Source: an uncultured Eubacteriales bacterium
GTDB lineage: Bacteria > Bacillota > Clostridia > Christensenellales > Borkfalkiaceae
NCBI GenBank assembly: GCA_900554485.1
Contig: USHO01000042.1
Span: 1 to 8,884 of the forward strand
Direction of reading: 5' to 3'
Length of the DNA stretch: 8,884 nt
Part shown: piece by piece, positions 6,983 through 8,884 of the stretch
How positions within the stretch are numbered: position 1 is the stretch's first letter
How the letters are laid out: the number at the start of each line of letters is the position of its first letter
Position numbers and translations under genes: made by a program
The notes under the pieces: model-generated
The model's database searches: none
What the model was told of the DNA's origin: nothing
What the model saw: only the letters and a program-made list of their open reading frames with translations

Positions 6983-8149
6983 ATGAGAATTTTTATTATC
7001 GTGGCAGACAGTTTCGGCGTCGGCGAACTTCCCGATGCGGCAAAATTCGGCGACGAAGGCAGCAATACTTTCAGAGCGTGTTATAATACGGGCATTCTGA
7101 ACGTTCCGGAGTTGAAAAAACTCGGACTGTTCAATATCGACGGCGTTGATTTCGGCGAAAAAGAACCCGTGCCGACGGCGGCTTACGGCAGGTGCGCCGA
7201 ACAGAGCGCGGGTAAAGATACTACCATAGGGCATTGGGAAATCGCAGGCGTAATCTCCCCGAAACCGCTGCCGACCTATCCGAACGGCTTTCCGAAGGAG
7301 ATTATCGACGAATTTGAAAGGCTTACGGGCAGAAAAACGCTGTGCAACAAGCCGTATTCGGGCACCGAAGTAATCAAAGATTACGGCGAGGAACATATGC
7401 GCACGGGTGCGCTTATCGTATATACTTCGGCAGACAGCGTATTTCAGATCGCCGCCCACGAAAACGTGGTTCCGGTGGAAGAATTGTACCGCTGTTGCGA
7501 AATTGCCAGAAAACTTCTGACCGGCGAACATGCCGTGGGGAGAGTAATCGCAAGACCGTTCGTCGGAGAAAACAGGAATAATTTTACGCGTACCCCGCGC
7601 AGACACGATTTTTCGTTGCTCCCGCCGAAAGACACCATGCTAGACGTTATCAAGGCTGCGGGTAAAGACGTTCTGGCGGTCGGCAAAATCTACGATATTT
7701 TCGGCGGCAGAGGTACGACGGAAACCGTTCGTACCGTAAATAACTCCGACGGAATGGATAGGACCGAGGAATTTCAGAAACGCGATTTCGACGGGTTATG
7801 TTTCGTCAATCTCGTCGACTTCGATATGGTCTACGGGCACAGAAACGATGCTGTCGGCTATGCGAACGCGCTTAACGAATTTTCCGCGCGCCTTGAAGGT
7901 TTTATCGCGAAGATGCGCGACGACGACGTTCTGTTCGTCACCGCGGATCACGGTTGCGACCCCTCTACGCCGTCTACGGATCATTCCAGAGAATACGTGC
8001 CGTTGTTGGTGTACGGCAAACGCATAAAAGCGGTAAATCTCGGCACGAAACCGACTTACGCGTGCATTGCGAAGACCGTATGCGATATGCTCGGCATCGA
8101 AAATTCGCTTGCCGGCGAAAGTTTCAGAGACGAAATTTCAACGCGATGA
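6983..8149 (+). CDS. deoB: Phosphopentomutase
   Basis: A 388-residue member of the alkaline-phosphatase-like metalloenzyme superfamily that interconverts ribose-1-phosphate or deoxyribose-1-phosphate with the 5-phosphates, linking nucleoside breakdown to the pentose phosphate pathway. Metal-site and catalytic motifs are in place: D9 in VADSFGVGELPDAAKFGDEG, the phospho-acceptor motif with T80 in GKDTTIGHWE, SADSVFQIAAHE, DFDMVYGHRND (from D279), and DHGCDPSTPSTDHSRE (D322 to E337). The length is normal. A GAGGT sits 6 nt before the ATG. It is tightly placed after the ABC gene and shares ATGA with the next gene. No nucleoside phosphorylase or deoC neighbour is visible, so the usual deo context is missing here. 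Confidence 0.97.
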   Translation: MRIFIIVADSFGVGELPDAAKFGDEGSNTFRACYNTGILNVPELKKLGLFNIDGVDFGEKEPVPTAAYGRCAEQSAGKDTTIGHWEIAGVISPKPLPTYPNGFPKEIIDEFERLTGRKTLCNKPYSGTEVIKDYGEEHMRTGALIVYTSADSVFQIAAHENVVPVEELYRCCEIARKLLTGEHAVGRVIARPFVGENRNNFTRTPRRHDFSLLPPKDTMLDVIKAAGKDVLAVGKIYDIFGGRGTTETVRTVNNSDGMDRTEEFQKRDFDGLCFVNLVDFDMVYGHRNDAVGYANALNEFSARLEGFIAKMRDDDVLFVTADHGCDPSTPSTDHSREYVPLLVYGKRIKAVNLGTKPTYACIAKTVCDMLGIENSLAGESFRDEISTR

Positions 8150-8727
8150 AAAAAATAAAAATTTTAACTCTTTTAACCGCCTTCGCGGCGTTCGCAGGGG
8201 CGGCGGTGTATATAGCGACGGCAATAATATCGGCAAAAATTCTCGGTACTTCACCCGACTATTCGCAGGATACTTTTATATTATTAAAAGACACGCGCAT
8301 GCGCGCGATAGCGGGAGTGTTCGGTATAATCATATCCGTCGCCGTTATGCTTTTGGATATAGCCAAGGGATATTATTTCGTCCGTTTGTCGACGGGCGAC
8401 GACGAAAACTTCGGCAGGAATAAAAGCGGAACGATTTTCTTTGCCGTTTTGTCGGGCGTGGCGGCGTTGATTGCGATGTCGCTTCGGATAATCGGAAAAT
8501 TCGGGTCGTTCGAGCCGTATTTTATCGCGCTTGCCGCGCTGTATTCCGTCGCGACGATTTTGCCTGTAATACAACTCGCGCTCTTTGCGCATGAGAATAA
8601 AAAAGCGGATAATATCGTAACGATCGTTTCGCCGACGGTAGAGGGGATAAAACGGGAACTCGACGCCGAAAACGGAGAGACAAAAAATCTTTCAAAAAAC
8701 TTTGAAAAAACTTGTAAAAAACCTTGA
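8146..8727 (+). CDS. Unknown four-helix membrane protein, translationally coupled to deoB
   Basis: I do not recognise the family. The protein has 193 residues with four predicted membrane helices at about 5-32, 53-79, 95-117 and 123-148, and a charged C-terminal tail (149-193) rich in K, E, D and N. A polar loop after helix 1 holds GTSPDYSQDTF, and the loop between helices 2 and 3 is acidic then basic (STGDDENFGRNKSG). The ATG at 8146 overlaps the deoB stop as ATGA and has no Shine-Dalgarno of its own, so translation probably depends on ribosomes finishing deoB. The frame is open further upstream inside deoB, but that extension has no hydrophobic character and is rejected. It is the last gene of the operon; its stop codon forms part of the tRNA promoter. 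Confidence 0.85.
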   Translation: MKKIKILTLLTAFAAFAGAAVYIATAIISAKILGTSPDYSQDTFILLKDTRMRAIAGVFGIIISVAVMLLDIAKGYYFVRLSTGDDENFGRNKSGTIFFAVLSGVAALIAMSLRIIGKFGSFEPYFIALAALYSVATILPVIQLALFAHENKKADNIVTIVSPTVEGIKRELDAENGETKNLSKNFEKTCKKP

Positions 8728-8752
8728 CAAAGTAAAACTCATATGATATTAT
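8724..8752 (+). promoter_or_regulatory. Strong promoter of tRNA-Pro, overlapping the upstream stop codon
   Basis: TTGACA (8724-8729), 17 bp, and TATTAT (8747-8752), with TGA at 8744-8746 forming an extended -10. Transcription should start near 8759, leaving about 17 nt of leader before the mature tRNA. The TGA within TTGACA (8725-8727) is the stop codon of the preceding membrane-protein gene. Confidence 0.88.
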
Positions 8753-8775
8753 ATACGAGCGTTGTAATTCGTTGA

Positions 8776-8851
8776 CGGGGTGTAGCGCAGTTGGTAGCGC
8801 ACGAGGTTTGGGACCTTGGGGTCGGGAGTTCGAGTCTCTTCACCCCGACCA
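8776..8851 (+). tRNA. tRNA-Pro (anticodon TGG)
   Basis: Complete cloverleaf. The acceptor stem CGGGGTG (8776-8782) pairs with CACCCCG (8841-8847), with discriminator A and encoded CCA at 8849-8851. The D-stem is GCGC/GCGC around AGTTGGTA. The anticodon stem CGAGG/CCTTG encloses loop TTTGGGA with anticodon TGG at 8809-8811. The T-arm has loop TTCGAGT. The T-stem contains two G-T pairs at its base and the anticodon stem one, slightly weaker than usual but functional in form. TGG reads proline CCA and, by wobble, CCG and other CCN codons. About 33 bases follow it in the window, with no clear terminator before the edge. Confidence 0.97.
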
Positions 8852-8884
8852 ATTAAAAACGCTTCGCTTTCGTTCTGAAAAGGG

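Noticed and set aside
7211..7240. Isoleucine at the second residue after the deoB acceptor threonine (DTTIGHWE) as a catalytic defect
   Set aside because: The threonine directly after KD is retained and the following positions vary between known phosphopentomutases, so activity need not be affected.
6788..7606. A 272-codon open frame on the minus strand across the ABC/deoB junction
   Set aside because: It is antisense to the ATPase C-terminus and the conserved N-terminal half of deoB, has no ribosome binding site or recognisable domain, and is explained by the codon bias of the real genes.
7954..8145. Upstream extension of the membrane-protein frame within deoB
   Set aside because: The extension would be a basic peptide antagonistic in style to the rest and overlaps the conserved DHGCD region of deoB; the ATGA-coupled start at 8146 begins directly with a membrane helix.
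8852..8884. Possible terminator after tRNA-Pro
   Set aside because: Only a weak AACG/CGTT pairing is visible and there is no T-run before the window ends.

Overview
The window looks like a chromosomal segment of a low-to-moderate GC Bacillota, most likely a Clostridia-type gut bacterium. This is inferred from a SpoVB-type flippase, a small LysM protein, an ECF S-component-like protein, TypA/BipA, consensus SigA-type promoters with 17-bp spacers, and a tRNA gene with an encoded CCA end. Codon use is CpG-rich (many TCG, GAC, GTC) and also rich in ATA. I cannot name the genus. I see no phage genes, insertion sequences, CRISPR arrays or toxin systems; every large gene belongs to the housekeeping or envelope class.

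Layout. (1) 1-486, + strand: the 3' part of a small membrane protein resembling an ECF transporter S component, running tail-to-tail into spoVB with a 171-bp overlap. (2) 316-1845, - strand: a SpoVB-like MOP/MATE-type flippase whose best Shine-Dalgarno-supported start is an ATA (or ATT) codon. (3) 1846-1915: a divergent control region with an AT-rich inverted repeat. (4) 1916-2236, + strand: a 106-aa tandem LysM protein with no signal peptide and no ribosome binding site. (5) 2241-2276: a perfect 15-bp hairpin between two convergent genes, a likely bidirectional terminator. (6) 2289-4109, - strand: typA/bipA, driven by a textbook promoter. (7) 4110-4242: a divergent typA/ansA intergenic region. 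(8) 4243-8727, + strand: a compact four-gene operon of L-asparaginase, ABC exporter, phosphopentomutase (deoB) and an unknown four-helix membrane protein, with junctions of +1 nt, 9 nt and an ATGA overlap. (9) 8776-8851: tRNA-Pro(TGG), whose promoter -35 box contains the stop codon of the preceding gene.

How the genes fit together. The flippase and LysM protein form a divergent, probably co-regulated pair with a plausible envelope or spore-wall role. The asparaginase operon joins amino-acid catabolism, export and nucleoside/pentose-phosphate salvage; no single pathway explains the grouping. The most unusual observations concern gene starts rather than a new multi-gene system. They are an apparent AUA/AUU start on spoVB, a strong promoter placing the ansA transcription start on the A of its ATG (leaderless mRNA), the same spacing in front of the LysM gene, and a long convergent overlap at the left edge.
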